Source of the DNA: Jacaranda mimosifolia
Taxonomy: Eukaryota > Streptophyta > Magnoliopsida > Lamiales > Bignoniaceae
Assembly (NCBI GenBank): GCA_018894105.1
Contig: CM032127.1
Coordinates: 29,690,369 to 29,754,368 of the forward strand
Length of the DNA: 64,000 nt
Direction of reading: 5' to 3'
The notes below the pieces were generated by a model. The model did not search any database. It saw only the letters and a program-made list of their open reading frames with translations, and was not told where the DNA came from. A program made the position numbers and the translations under genes. This document shows, piece by piece, positions 1 through 12,289 of the stretch. How positions within the stretch are numbered: the stretch's first letter is position 1; each line of letters starts with the position of its first letter.

Positions 1-2
1 AT

Positions 3-143
3 AAGGTTGGAACTAAGGATAATCCGACATGTATGTTGACGAAAACCATTTTTAGGATTCAAATTCGTGCATTGCTTGGATTTGATAAACATTTAAAGAC
101 TCAAATGATTGCTCTTTTTGAGGGAGACAAAGATGACGGATAG
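3..143 (+). pseudogene. Ty1/copia pol C-terminal end (RNase H tail)
   Basis: The reading frame starting at base 3 runs open into the window's left edge and ends at a stop codon at 141-143. It contains KVGTKDNPTCMLTK, which matches the conserved copia RNase H tail (usually K-x-x-T-x-D-N-P-A-D-M-L-T-K). This segment is the last 46 or so codons of a copia polyprotein that would digest the RNA strand during reverse transcription. The stop lies about 25 bases before a polypurine tract and an LTR, which is the expected arrangement. Only the tail is visible, so whether the element upstream is intact cannot be judged. Confidence 0.72.
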
Positions 144-153
144 AGAATTTCAA

Positions 154-168
154 GTCAAGGTGGAGAAT
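154..168 (+). other. Polypurine tract of copia element
   Basis: A purine-rich stretch (AAGGTGGAGAA) immediately precedes the TGTTGA start of the LTR. It fits the plus-strand primer site of an LTR retrotransposon. Confidence 0.65.
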
Positions 169-856
169 TGTTGAGCGTGCCTTGAAATTCATGTAGGAAA
201 TACTGAGAAATAGTGAAAATGGCAAAGAAACAGTACGTAACGGTGTGGAAATGGGCAAGACTACATAAAGATAGCATGACGAGGTGAGCCCATTGCACAT
301 GGATAGAACATTATGTGCTAGTGCACTAGGGCGCAAGGAAAACATGCCTAGGCGCAAGCCTAGGTGAAATTGTTCGCAACTTGCAGTAGGGCGCAAGTAG
401 GCCGCGCCCTGGCACAAGGCATTCTGTCACCTTATGCCAAGGCACAAACTTTCTGCACCTCGACATGGTATAATTTGCCCAAATTGGGCGCTTGTGCTAT
501 GGAGCATAAATTTTGTTCGCCCCAGTGCGGCGTGCAAGGCCTATAGCTCATTTTGCGATTATTTGGGGTATTTAAACTCTATTTTCATGTTTTTTTTCAC
601 AGGAGAACCCTATCAAAAGTAGTTCTTGGCTGTTTGAGATTTATTCTCTAGAACAGAGGTTTGAACGAAGGAGTTTGGTGTTCTCGTGTGATACTTAAGT
701 TTGTACTTGGCACTTGATTTGAAATCAATAAATTCATCTCTTTGTCGAGTGGACTAGGTACATCACCAAACCATGTTAATTCTTTTGTTTCCTTTTATTG
801 AATTATTTTGCGGGTATTTCTTAATTATTGTTATTTGGTCTTTCTGGGTTTCAACA
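169..856 (+). repeat. 3' LTR of the copia element at the left edge
   Basis: This 688-bp segment begins TGTTGA and ends TCAACA, a perfect 6-bp inverted terminal pair, and directly follows a copia RNase H tail and a polypurine tract. The first half holds GC-richer, repetitive GGCGCAAG-type words (320-450). The second half is AT-rich with TATTTAAA at about 568-577, a possible TATA-like promoter element. The matching 5' LTR lies outside the window, so target duplication cannot be tested. Confidence 0.72.
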
Positions 857-2956
857 TGTAGCAAAACTAATCTAGGAGGGAGAGCAATCTACACAATGAG
901 TAAGTCTTTCGAGCTCTTTTATTTCATCCACAACTACAATATAATCTGATAAGTGCCTAAAATTACTAGGAATATTTCTTGGTTGGAGAGGTTTGAGTTT
1001 CTTTCTCCCGCTTCCCTTTTCCCTCTTGCTTCTTCCTTATAATTCCAATCATTGTATTTGTTATTCCACCAAGAAAGTAAACTAGATTGTAGGAGAATGG
1101 TTTATTATGCTTACTTGCTGAATATTTATTCCATCGACAACTGAAAATACTAATTAGCATCCTCTATCAAATCAAAGCATAATGAGAATTATTGCAACTA
1201 AGCATCTGGTGGGGGATCAGTTGTGAAGCTAGAAAATCCAAATGAGGCTAGAGAAAAGTTCAAATTATATTTGTGATTAGATGAACCCTAATGGGTGGTC
1301 TTACTAGATATTTACTTGCTTCTCCTCAATTGCATAATAAGAAAGATAATTCTAGAGAGAAATCCTACTCACAAGCTTATGCTTACAAGATGGTGAAGGG
1401 GAAATGATTATTACCCTAATGATAGAAGGGTTCTCTATCTAGTGTGATGAAACAAAGTAAAAAAAAGAATAGAAAAGAACCATTTTAAATCAGTAATTGC
1501 ATCCGCGGCGAGAGCACTTGAAAGTCTGAATTGGTTCTTTTCTGATTGTTCAAAGCCTGCCTACTTTTGGTGACACAAGATTCAAGATCATCAAATATGT
1601 AAAGGCAACTTATCTCCATTTTCTTGAACCTTTATTTGGTTGAACATTCAATGGAGTAAGCTGGATGTAGCCGATACCCCCTTACACGAGCATCTACTAT
1701 CCCAATTATCTTACTAACTCTCTTTACCAAGATGAAGAGGCTTAGAAGAATTCTCTCAAGTCACTTCATATTAATACAGAATTAACTACTCAAATACCTT
1801 CTCAAAAATTTTGACTGAAACCATGTTCATCTGGTCATCTGGCTTGATCTATTAATGCATATTCTAATCAACGTGAAAATTGGTCATGTGTACTCATTAA
1901 GTTATATAGAGAAATTAATATTTGGAAATTGTTACAAGCACTTTAGTTATCAAATTAAGAGAAAAAAAATGAACGAACAAAAAGAGAAACAAAACACTTG
2001 ACATGGAACTCATATCTATTGAGGAATATTATTTTTAGCTTGATATTTTTATCTACATAAAATTCTTGTGCTAAATAATTTTTTTAAAAAAAGAACAGTT
2101 TCAATTAGCAAACTCCATGTTCTAATGTATTATAATACCATGTGATTAATTGACAAAATAGTGATCAGGTTGGCAAAATATAACATGTTGACTAGCACAC
2201 TAAATTTACAGTAATTTTGTTGTGTGAATTCCCCAAAATAACCACGAAAAGAATGATTTTGGCAAGCGATATTCTATCTAACTTTAATTTCCCAAAAGTT
2301 TCTTTTCTGCCCTTCAGTATGGTTCAAGTCCTTTCTATTTGTTATAGCATTCACAACAAATGGATCGCTTGAACTACTATCAACATCATTAATCTCCATA
2401 ACCTAACCAGTAATTTATATGAGAAACAATCGCCATCCAAAAACTCTTAACAAAGATTAAATAAAGTAACAGGATCACAATTTCTTGATCTTGCAGAAAC
2501 AATAATCATTATAAAAGTATGCTAGTAGAAGTTCCACGCGTTGTAGCTCAATGACTATGTAATGTTTTATAGTTTCCAAAATTTCAAACAACTTAAACAC
2601 ATGCCTTGATTCAATTCAAGTAATGAAATTATGAAAAAATTGTATTTAATAGATCATTTCTTTATACTTGGAATTTACTTAAAACAATGATATTAAAAAG
2701 AATCGAGAAGAGCTACTTATGCTAGGCTAGAAGAATGTATGAAGTAATATATGAGAGTGTAGTGATTAAAAAATGAGAGGACAGTTTCCCTATAATCGAG
2801 ATATTGAGAAACGTCAGCACCATGATTACTTGAGTTGTATGAAAAAATAAAAAAATGGCACAACCAGACAAACTCTAACTAAAGTTCAAGTATTACCTCA
2901 TAGACTTTTGGAAATTTTAAACCTAGTTCAGTAGCCTATTGTGGAGTGCTAGCTAG
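857..2956. other. No gene recognised
   Basis: About 2.1 kb of AT-rich DNA with stops in all frames. I see no coding motif, tandem repeat or element terminus. It lies downstream of the last recognisable chromomethylase exon, so decayed 3' exons could be hidden here, but no C-terminal methyltransferase motif was found. Confidence 0.5.
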
Positions 2957-5900
2957 GTAAATGGAAGCTTAGTGCTTGCCATCATATGTGATATCATCGA
3001 AAGATAACATCTCAAAGCACATTTTGCTAAAAGAATCCCAATATGCAACCATACTTTCATATCTCACAAATTTCTTTTTTAGGAAACCACTAGCACCCTC
3101 CTCTAAGATTGTACCATGTCGTCTGTCTTAGAATGACCATTTCAAAATTAGAAATATAATTTATATAGAGCATGAACCTTCTCACTGGCTATAGATTTCA
3201 AGATAATATTTAGCCTGTGCAACTGATTAGGCTACATGTAGTAATATCTAAGTCCAATCCAATAAGTGCTCTTCTTCCACGCTTCAGTGCAACAACCATT
3301 AGGACCTTGTTTTTCTATCTAGTTATAGAGACTAGAAAATTCAATATCAGCAGCAGTGAGTTGTTCCTATTTAAACAAAAGAAAAAATATGCAAACAAAA
3401 TGATGTTATTGCTAAAAGCAAAAAATAATTCAAAAGCACTCGAAAAGCTTTCACAATTCGACAAACTTGGTTGAATGCAATGTTAGATACAAAGAAAAGA
3501 CAAAAAATGTCAAGTACAATAAGGCCATCCCAAACTTATATGTACATATATCAAATATCAGTAGATGTCATGTAGCTTTTGTCTAGTTCACTTGCTTAAA
3601 AATTTGAAACAAGCAAACTAAAGAAGCTCCTTGTTCAATTGTTTTCAATGATATAAACAAAATTTGTAAAATAGTACTTGAACAAATAAGTATATCTTTA
3701 TTTATTTTGATATATAGTTTGAACAATGTTAAGAAGTCATACCAGTAAATCATCACTCTCAACCGCAAGCTCATCAACCTCCACTTTCTTGAATGTCAAC
3801 ATCTCTTCTACAATAGCCTTCTCCAACTATCCATACACCAAAAGACTCGAAATATAAAAATCATACATCCAATTTTTGAACCGCCTTTTTAATCAAAATT
3901 TAGTACTTACACATTGTATTATACCAATGACTGTTTATACTAGGAAAGTAGATAACATACCATATTATTAAAATCCTAAACTAAAGCTTTATATGTATTT
4001 CATTTTTTCAAAAACATCAAATAATTATATAAGTGTTAGGTGTTTCAATTTAAATACAAATACCATAATTTTACTAAAGAAGAATAATGAAACAATCTTT
4101 TGATTACAAAGGAAATACCTTTAAATGTAAACTTTGCTTTTTAAGATTATTTGCATCTCCAAAACATATAGCAACCAATTTCTCTACTTTAAGTTCTCAG
4201 TTGGAACAACAAATCATCATAAATTTCAAACTCACACTATCTATCATGTAGTTCTGATCCTGCATCTTTACATCCCACCAAATTGAACTTTTAACAAATG
4301 TTTTCCCATTCTTTTAGTAGAACGAAAAGATTCCTCTGTGTCTTCATTTCTTACCTAAAAAATTTCTTTAAACTCTTATTGATATTATCATTACAGAAAA
4401 GAACTTCTATAACTTAACTAACATGCGAAGAACTACCCTTGTGTTAGAATGGTTATATTTCAAATTTTTACATGAGTTGAAGTCAACAAGCCATATCCAT
4501 TTACTAAGAAAAGAAATAAGTTATTATATATGTATATGACATTAGAAAATTTACCAGTTCTATTTTGGTTTATTTTCTTTACTATGGCAATAGCCTCTCC
4601 AATCACAATGCACCAACATTAAGTCCAAAATCTGGCACCATAACCAAAATATAAGTCCAATATTGTTTCTTTTGGTTGTTGAAACCTTGTGGATGCTTTG
4701 CAATATCAGAATTTTTGTTTGAATCTCACCATTAGTAACGATGAATTTTTATTATCTGTATAATTAGATGAAAATAGTTCAGTAAAGACAAATGAATAGA
4801 AAAGGTACATATAATCAATTTTCAGATAATAATATTGACTATTCTGCTAACAGCTCACCTTTCTTTTGCCGTAATATCCATCAATTGAAAGTTGGATAGT
4901 CAAAATATAGTGTCTAAATAAACAAATGAAATTAATGCTAGAAAGGGAAATTTAAAATCTTCCTTACATTTTGTGCAAGTTGGCTAATTTTAAATTTTGA
5001 GCTACTACAACTTAATGGATTGTCATTACTTACATCTAGATAAAAACTCGTCCCTTGTCAACAAGATAATTTTGATCCTTTACAACCTGAATTCATCCCA
5101 ATAACTGAGATAAAATTTGCATACTATATAATACAAAATCATCCAATTTTAAAAATTATATCACTGTATCTGTAGCTCGATAAAATCATGGGGTGAAACT
5201 ATAGATCTACTTAGTCACAGTTTCAAATAACTCCACAATTTATGCAATGAAATCTGGATCACCTTCTGAAGCCTAGAAGTATATAATCAAAAGAAAATTC
5301 TCTACGTGAGGGGTGAAAGATAGGACACCAACGTTTTATTGTGTTCATAATTTTGCACAAAAATTAATATGTTAACACTGAAAAATTTGCATTTTAGTAG
5401 CACATAAAAGTTTATGAATTAAAGTGAACAATTTTTCAACAAATTCATCTCAACTTCAGAAAGCTAACTAAGCACCACCACAAAAATATGTCGCTAAGAA
5501 CATATTGAAGCTTGACTGATAATCTTTTCATTTTGCTATCTTCATATAGGAAAACATCTTACAGACATTGTTATACAAAGTTTTATATTCTATCATCTTA
5601 TTCCAGGAGAGGTGCTCACATAAAGGCACTAGTAGAGGAGCATGAGAGACAATTATAAAACAAAAAAGTAAGGACAAAGGGGAAAGAATGATAGGCAAAT
5701 AAAAGGATGGCCAAAAATATACATTATAAGATAATAGCCTTGTATTTTAATTTTTGAAGAAGCAAGAGGAAAAAAATAGATAGATAGCATCTACGTATAA
5801 TCAAAGCCCAATTTGAATGCTTACATATTCGTTTAACAAATAATGTATTCCAAATTAATGTCTAAAATGCATGCCCCATCAAACATTTATCAAGTATTTT

Positions 5901-6534
5901 CTTATATCATGCAAATTTTTTTAAAGTGTGAGATCGAAAAAGCACACAACCTAAAGTTTAAAATAATAAACATGAATGTTTCATGTGATCTAAATCTCCT
6001 CATAGTAAAAGAGAAATAATGACTTGAATGCAAGCATCATCGAAGAGATTAAACATGAATGTATCAATAATAGCTTTTGTGGGCATATAGCTTGATGAAA
6101 CTCCTTTTTCCTAAAATTAGAACAAAAAGTTGGAGAACATAACAAAGTGAAAAAATAAAAGCATTTTAACTTATAACCCTTACAATATTTGCTTCAAATG
6201 TAACATTATGATAATGCTTACGCAGTCAAGCCATCTGATAAAGTAACTGATATTGTGGGGTCATATACTGCAAATATAAAAAGAAAAATAGTAATTCACA
6301 TACTATTCAAACATAAAAAACAACCAAGTTTAGCACAAAAGTAAAACTGTAGTTTTCTTTTTCACTTATTTTGGAAAAAACAAACCTTAGATAGGTATCT
6401 ATGAAACCATCTAGATTTAGCTTACGAAATCAAAGCACTAGCAATCTGAGGTCACCATTGTTTGGTGTCGATTTCTTCATTTCTTAGGTAATGTAGACGA
6501 TGGACTTCACAGCAAGGATGTTGTCTTCTCTCAT
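2957..6534 (-). pseudogene. Chromomethylase (CMT-like DNA methyltransferase) pseudogene, copy 1
   Basis: Plant chromomethylases methylate cytosine in CHG/CHH contexts and combine a BAH domain, a DNA methyltransferase split by a chromodomain, and many introns. Reading the minus strand downward, exon-like pieces come in that order. A start-like segment lies at 6,534-6,400. BAH pieces follow: NLFDDACIQ near 6,030-6,110; EGDPDFIA then IVELFETVTK and FYRATDTV at 5,272-5,163; GRVF and DVSNDNPLSC with a GTAAG donor at 5,080-4,968. The methyltransferase motif I is LDLYFGYGA near 4,670-4,640 (usually DLYSGCGA). Then CKNLKYNHSNTR at 4,500-4,445, LLKEWENIC at 4,318-4,268 and chromodomain-like NLKKQSLHLK near 4,150-4,119. 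A weaker later exon lies at 3,085-2,957. In-frame stops and frameshifts are frequent, and the catalytic PCQ region was not found, so the copy is dead. Its duplicate lies at 41.4-52.5 kb. Confidence 0.8.
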
Positions 6535-7495
6535 TTTACACATACACATTCTCCTTAGTTCCTCCATCAATATGTACAGTGCGTGAACTGTATGTGTATG
6601 TGAACGAGAGGAAAAGAGAGGGATGTTGGTAGACTATAAGGTTGTTGCGGAAAGAAAAATGAGAGACTGGAAAAGAGTTCCAAGTGTACGAAAGTTATTT
6701 GATATTCTTCTAAAAATAGCTAGTGTTTTTTAGTGACAATATAATGTTGGTTGCAATGAGTATATCTTAGCAACCTAATTGATTAGTTTTTGATGAGCAA
6801 CTTAAAATATTTATAGTAACCATTAATATTTTGTTGTTAAATTGATCAAAATAAATGTTCATATAAGCAATCATGAAGAATCATGCTAAAATCTCCAACA
6901 TTGGTCGTTATATCATCGGTTAATGCTTGCCAAATTATAGCAATCATTTATAAATATCAAATATTAGTTGGAAGCAATAAGATTCATGTAACGTAGTTTC
7001 GACAACCAGATCATTTCTGGTTGCTAAAGTTGTATACTTAACAACCATTTTATCATTATCTATGAGTATTTGATTATTGAAATCAATTTTCTTGTGGATA
7101 TACTATCCTATTCAAAATTTCGTTATTTATTAGCATAAATTACGCGCTATACACAAACGCATCCAATTACTATGAAATATTGTAATTCACAAACTTATGT
7201 TAAATTATTAAATTTAATGAAAGTATATTACCGGAGTAATTGAAATATGATAAAGAAAATATAGTTAGTTTAATAGAGAACTATATGAATTTTTCAAAAT
7301 ATTGTAAAATAAAATCATTAGAGGAATATTGATTGAAATATTGAAAACAAATTAAAACATGGGCATCTAAACCCGAAAAACCATGTTCTTTTGTCTTCTT
7401 TTTTTATCATGAATCCTGAAAAGCAAGTTTATAGATTGTAAGAGATCAATCACTAATTTAGTTGCTCCTAGCTTAGAAAAGTTATTCTCCCAAGA
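6535..7495. other. Upstream flank of CMT copy 1; no gene
   Basis: The first 165 bases (to about 6,700) are shared with 52,340-52,460, so this is the 5' flank of the duplicated chromomethylase segment, probably old 5' UTR or promoter. The rest is AT-rich, with several GGTTGC/GCAACC words between 6,750 and 7,060. These could be remnants of a DNA transposon terminus, but no ends were identified. Confidence 0.45.
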
Positions 7496-7912
7496 ATGGG
7501 TCAAGTCTCTTGCAAACTTCTTAAGCACTTAATTTGTGGAATGATTGCAAATTATAATTATTTTATTTATAGCTCCACAAGGAGATTATTTTTATCAATG
7601 TTGGATGGAGGCTCTCTAGATATCTCTCAAAAAGTCTCGAAGATACTGACAATGAAATTTAGAACACTCTATAAGATTTTTGTAATTATATATGGTATGA
7701 AATTTCTAAAAGATGGGGAAGATTATTTTCTCCCATTAACTTATAAGCTCTTAGCTAAAGTAAGGAAACTGATATTGGTTGACAATGTAGAGACGGATCT
7801 AGAACTAATAAAACATAAGAGTTTAAATAGAAATTTGATAATTTGTGAATTCGAAACACATATTATCAAAGTTGAGCGCAACGCTCTTTCATATCTTAAA
7901 ATTTATCAATAA
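7496..7912 (+). CDS. Unrecognised 138-residue open reading frame
   Basis: An uninterrupted ATG-to-stop frame in DNA where stops are otherwise dense, ending where the hAT transposase relic begins on the opposite strand. The product is predicted to be basic and rich in L, K and I, with no signal peptide, zinc-binding pattern or catalytic motif that I recognise. An in-frame stop lies a few codons upstream of the ATG, and no promoter or splice context is evident. It may be a chance frame or a decayed transposon accessory region. Confidence 0.2.
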   Translation: MGQVSCKLLKHLICGMIANYNYFIYSSTRRLFLSMLDGGSLDISQKVSKILTMKFRTLYKIFVIIYGMKFLKDGEDYFLPLTYKLLAKVRKLILVDNVETDLELIKHKSLNRNLIICEFETHIIKVERNALSYLKIYQ

Positions 7913-10687
7913 TCGAATCAAAATCAAAAAATTTAGCAATATCTTTCTCAATATAAGTAATTAAACAATTATCGTAAAAAATCATCTTCCATCTTATTTC
8001 TAAGTTTATTTTTGACAATATTCATAGAAAAAAAAAGTTCTCTCACTTGTAGCTGTTAAAACAAAACGAACTAATAACAAGCGAAGAAAATGATCGAGTA
8101 AATGATAAGTTGTTGACTTTCCTATTTTCACCAATCATTGGCATAACTTAGAATTGTTGATAAAAACTTCAAATCAGAGTGATGAGGCACATCGAGCTCA
8201 TAGTGTTGTGCTTACACTCTAAGATGCATCCTTTCCATGTTAGAAAAATCATCTGAATAAAATTTGGTTGCCAATTCACAATTGTGATCAACATTCAAAA
8301 ATTTATAATTATCCCTCAGGTCCAAGGCTGCACTAAGAGTAAGTAACTCCACAGTACTTTCGTTTAATCTACTATTCATTTCTTGCAATTGGGTGACAAT
8401 AATAGCAATAAACAAATTGATAGGATAATGATGTTCCACTATATCATATTCAACATTTGGTCAATGTTTACCCCTTATAGGAATATAATGAGCATTCATA
8501 TCAGGAAGACTAACTTCATGATCTTTGCAAAATGATATGACTTCTTTGAGAAGATTTTCCCAACCTGATTCCCTCATTCTTTGCATCAAGTTCTCAGTAG
8601 TAAACACTAAAGTCATGGCATTCACAATATCTTGATTTTTACTTGCAAAGCTTGACAATGATTATGACTAATTCCCAAGGGATCTCTCATAATATGTAAA
8701 AGAAAGATAAAATCAAATATCTCCAAGCATCATAAGTAGCATCAACATCACCACAAAGAGAATAATTATCTTCTTTAGAATTCTTTTGAAAAACTTCACA
8801 AATAGCTTCAAACATGTATAGTAAGCTTCGAATAGAATTCAAATGGGAACTCCATCTAGTATCTCTAGCCAATTGCAAAGTAAGCATTTGATTAAGTCCA
8901 CTGCCTATTTCGATCACTTGATTAGCAATTTGAGTTGCAATATTAGAAGTCTAAGCAATCAATAACTGGTCATGTCTTTTGGGAGAAGTCGTCACAATAT
9001 TAACAATGAATGCCAACTTTGTGAAAAACTAATAAGTCGGACTCACGTCTCTAGTTGATGTAACTAATAATAATTGCAAACGATGAGCAAAACAATGAAT
9101 GTAATAGGCATAAGAACAATCTCTTACTAATAAAGCTTGCAATCCATTCCATTTGCCCTGCATATTACTTGCCCCATCATATCCTTGACCTCTAAGATTG
9201 TGAATGCTAAGATTGTGACGAGAAAGAACAACATCAATTTCATTCTTCAAAGTAATTAATGAAGTATCAGAAACATGAATAAGATCAAAAAATCTTTCTT
9301 GCACATATCTTAAAACCACAACCATTTGTTCTCTATTAGACTCATCCCTAGCTTCATCAATCATAAGGTAAACTTTAGATTCCCCAATATCTTCACGAAT
9401 GGTAGTGAGTACTCTTCTTGCAAAAATATATAAGATTTCTTTCTGAATGATAGGTGAAATATATTGGCCTTTCCAAGAGCATTTTGAAGAACAACATTAG
9501 AAATATCTTGATTAGAAGGTGCCAAAAGTTCTATCAATTCAATAAAATTGCCCCTATTGAATGAATCAATGCTTTCATCATTACCTCTAAAAGCACACGC
9601 TTGAAATGCGAACCAACGAAAAACCATAATAGAAGTCTTTAATCATAAACGATTATTTGAAATAATTTGCTCATTTTTCCTATTGAAAAACTTTTCTATA
9701 TGTTGAGATTGATCCATCAAATCATCTCAACACTTCACACAAACATTATGTGGTGAATTAGGATAAGATCCTATATGAGAAAGAAAAGCACAATTTTTCC
9801 CACAACTTTTTTAAATCCTTAATCTATAAAAGCATCTTTCCCATCATTTTGAATACTAGAATAGTTACTAAACAAATAGCACGGCAAACAGAATTTAGCA
9901 TCTTTTCAATCAAGTACTCCAACCAATTAGAAAAAATTTTGAACCATGAAGATTGAAATTGGCGAAGATTTTTTTTTTTTTACCTAAGGCTGGATAATCA
10001 GCAAGAATAGGCTGATATAATTCACCTCGTATATAAAATCTTCGAATTTTGTCCTGTTGGTCAGCATTATGTTTCCAAATTGGTAAACGCTTTCTCGGAT
10101 CCTTTTCTAATAAAGAAACATCAACATATTTTTCCATTCTTGAAATTTTAGATTGATGTTGTTCTTCATTGGTAAATTGAATTGTTGATGATGGAGTAAG
10201 AGATGATTCACCAGCTCTTGTATTATCACTAGTTTTTCGATTGAAAAATGAATCAATGGTATTAAGTTTGCCCATGATTATTTTATCTTTTTGCCTCAAT
10301 CTTGTTGAAGTCAAAAATGAGAGATTTTAATTGTTCTATAAGTCCCTATAAAGTTACAAAGGTTTTCTTTGGTTAGATCCCTATAAATATGTTTTCAAAC
10401 AAATAAAATAGAAGTGCCTTAATAGGCCCAATCTAAAATCTAATTTTATGATTGTAAATATGGGCCTAAAAATTTGGTTTAAACATTTCAAAATTAAAAT
10501 AGGTAAAGAATTAATAAAAATTATTACTAAATGATTAAATATATACAAACCAAAACTTATTTAAAAAATTAATATATATATATATAGATGTGGGCCAACG
10601 GAGGGCAAATACATACATGAATCATAGGAAAATCATCAAAATGTTGGGGGGGCACTGCTCCCTTACCCTCTTGTGGATCCGTCAATG
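7900..10687 (-). mobile_element. hAT DNA transposon, decayed
   Basis: The body is the broken transposase described separately. At 10,640-10,687 a run of G is followed by TGCTCCCTTACCC and TGGATCCGTCAATG. This resembles the GGATCCGCCCCTG-like end common in this hAT group, so 10,687 may be the 5' terminus. The opposite terminus was not found, and the low-coordinate limit given is only the end of recognisable coding sequence. Confidence 0.6.
7913..10314 (-). pseudogene. hAT transposase, zinc finger MYM-type 1-like, broken
   Basis: This is the DDE transposase of a plant hAT element of the type often annotated as zinc finger MYM-type protein 1-like. The N-terminus reads TIDSFFNRK (about 10,263-10,237), followed by the conserved DPRKRLPIW and DKIRRFYIRG region near 10,100-10,020. 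The central catalytic region holds GQGYDGASNMQGKWNGLQAL near 9,200-9,140. Next come TRWSSH near 8,850 and the C-terminal dimerisation block at 8,060-7,915, with TATSERTF, NIVKNKLRNKM and LITYIEKDIAKFF in different frames. The frame is broken at least six times by stops and shifts, so no active protein is possible. The overall length of about 800 codons is normal for the family. Confidence 0.85.
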
Positions 10688-12280
10688 TGAAAATGGATCT
10701 ATGTGTAGAATAATGGCCCTTGAGATTGACCATTACAATAAGCACATACAAGAAATCCCAATTCTTATTCATTTTTAAGTTATTCATTTAAAAAAGTACC
10801 ACTTTAAAATTAATTAATTATAGATAAATAATTTACTTAAGAGTAATGTAACACAATTATTTAGCATTAATCCAAGTGATGTCCCTTTCACATTTCAAAA
10901 TTCAAATAAATACAAATTTTTTCATACTAATACTCCACATAGTTTAAGAGAGATTAAACAAAATAAAACAACAAACTCCATATAAGTTTCGATATATAAC
11001 TACTACTCATAAAATTCTAATGTAATAAATTCGTGTCTCAAAATGCTTTGTGCCTAAAATCTTTGGTCCTCATCTTCAACTCTCAATTCCTCTTTTATTT
11101 TTATATTTTTCAATTTTTTTTAATTTTTAATTTTTAAATTTTTAAGAAAACAAATAAATAAGCAAAATGGTGGTCAACCAATCAAATCACCATAAATTAA
11201 ATTAGTTTTTGATCAATTTTGATCAATCAGTACCGAATCAATCAAATGTCCATTTTTTAAGCTTCAATTGGACTGAATTGACCTTCACTTACTGATTCAA
11301 TTGATCCAATTGACCGATCTAGTCTAGTTTTCATAACACTTACTAGCAAAGTATGAGTAAGGTGACTCAATTTAGGGTATACATCTTTCGAATCTAAAGG
11401 TCAAACTTGAATTGGGTATTTGGGCCAAATTGTGTCGGGTCAATCCAAGCAAAAACACGCAAGTCATTGAGGGTTTACAAATTTTATTGGTTATCTACGG
11501 GTAATAAGGAATATTATCTATACTTGTTCTCATTGCTCTATCCCTATTTCATCATGTATGGGAATTCTAGAGAACCTAAAAGTTGGTGAACTAACTATTA
11601 TATAATATATATATATATATATATAAAGTAAAATGGTTTAACTCCATCTTTTATTGTATTTTTCTACATGGAGCATGATGTGGATAATTTAATATTTATT
11701 ATTTTGTCCAAGTAAGATCATTTCCTTCTCTATATTTTACAATTCCGAAATTCCTAATTAATTTTTCATTATTAAATTTCGGTTGCTATTTTTCTATTAT
11801 TAGATTTCACAAGTTTCTATTACATATGAAAATAATCTTTTTGATTGATAGACTTAGGTAATTAAGAATAAATTATGAATAAAGTTAAAAAAATGAAGGA
11901 TTTGACTAGTAGAACAAGTACAATTCAAAATCAAATTGAAAAAAATATATATATTCCATTATTTGATCCAATATTTATGTAAACCTTGTTAAGAGTTAAT
12001 TTGTTTCTATATAGATTGGTTCATGCATTCCACGGTTTAGTAGTTTTATTTTGCAAAAATTTATTGTTAAATGTTATGTTTCTTCTCTAAATTATACTTC
12101 TTAATTCGTATAACAACAGATATATTTCGTGCTATGTAGGTTCAATTTATAACTCCCTATTTAATTTTGATGAATACCACATATATATCTTAATACATAT
12201 ATATATGTATGTCTTTTTATTAATTTTGGCAAATCAAGTTCTAATAAGTTTGTAAATATATATATCGTAATAAATAATAT
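10688..12280. other. AT-rich spacer without recognisable genes
   Basis: No coding motif seen. It includes a stretch rich in TTGATC/TCAATTGA words at 11,190-11,310 and a dinucleotide TA tract near 11,600-11,626. Several short frames occur but none resembles a known protein. Confidence 0.5.
11598..11626. repeat. TA microsatellite
   Basis: A run of alternating T and A, seen directly. Similar short TA tracts occur at 10,571-10,586, 55,350-55,369, 56,959-56,975 and 59,805-59,822. Confidence 0.85.
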
Positions 12281-12289
12281 TTGTCATAT

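Noticed and set aside
3583..3840. Minus-strand peptide with IVEEML and VEVDELAVESDD as an extra CMT exon
   Set aside because: It lies between chromodomain-like and later CMT pieces and has a possible splice donor, but I could not match it to any CMT motif.
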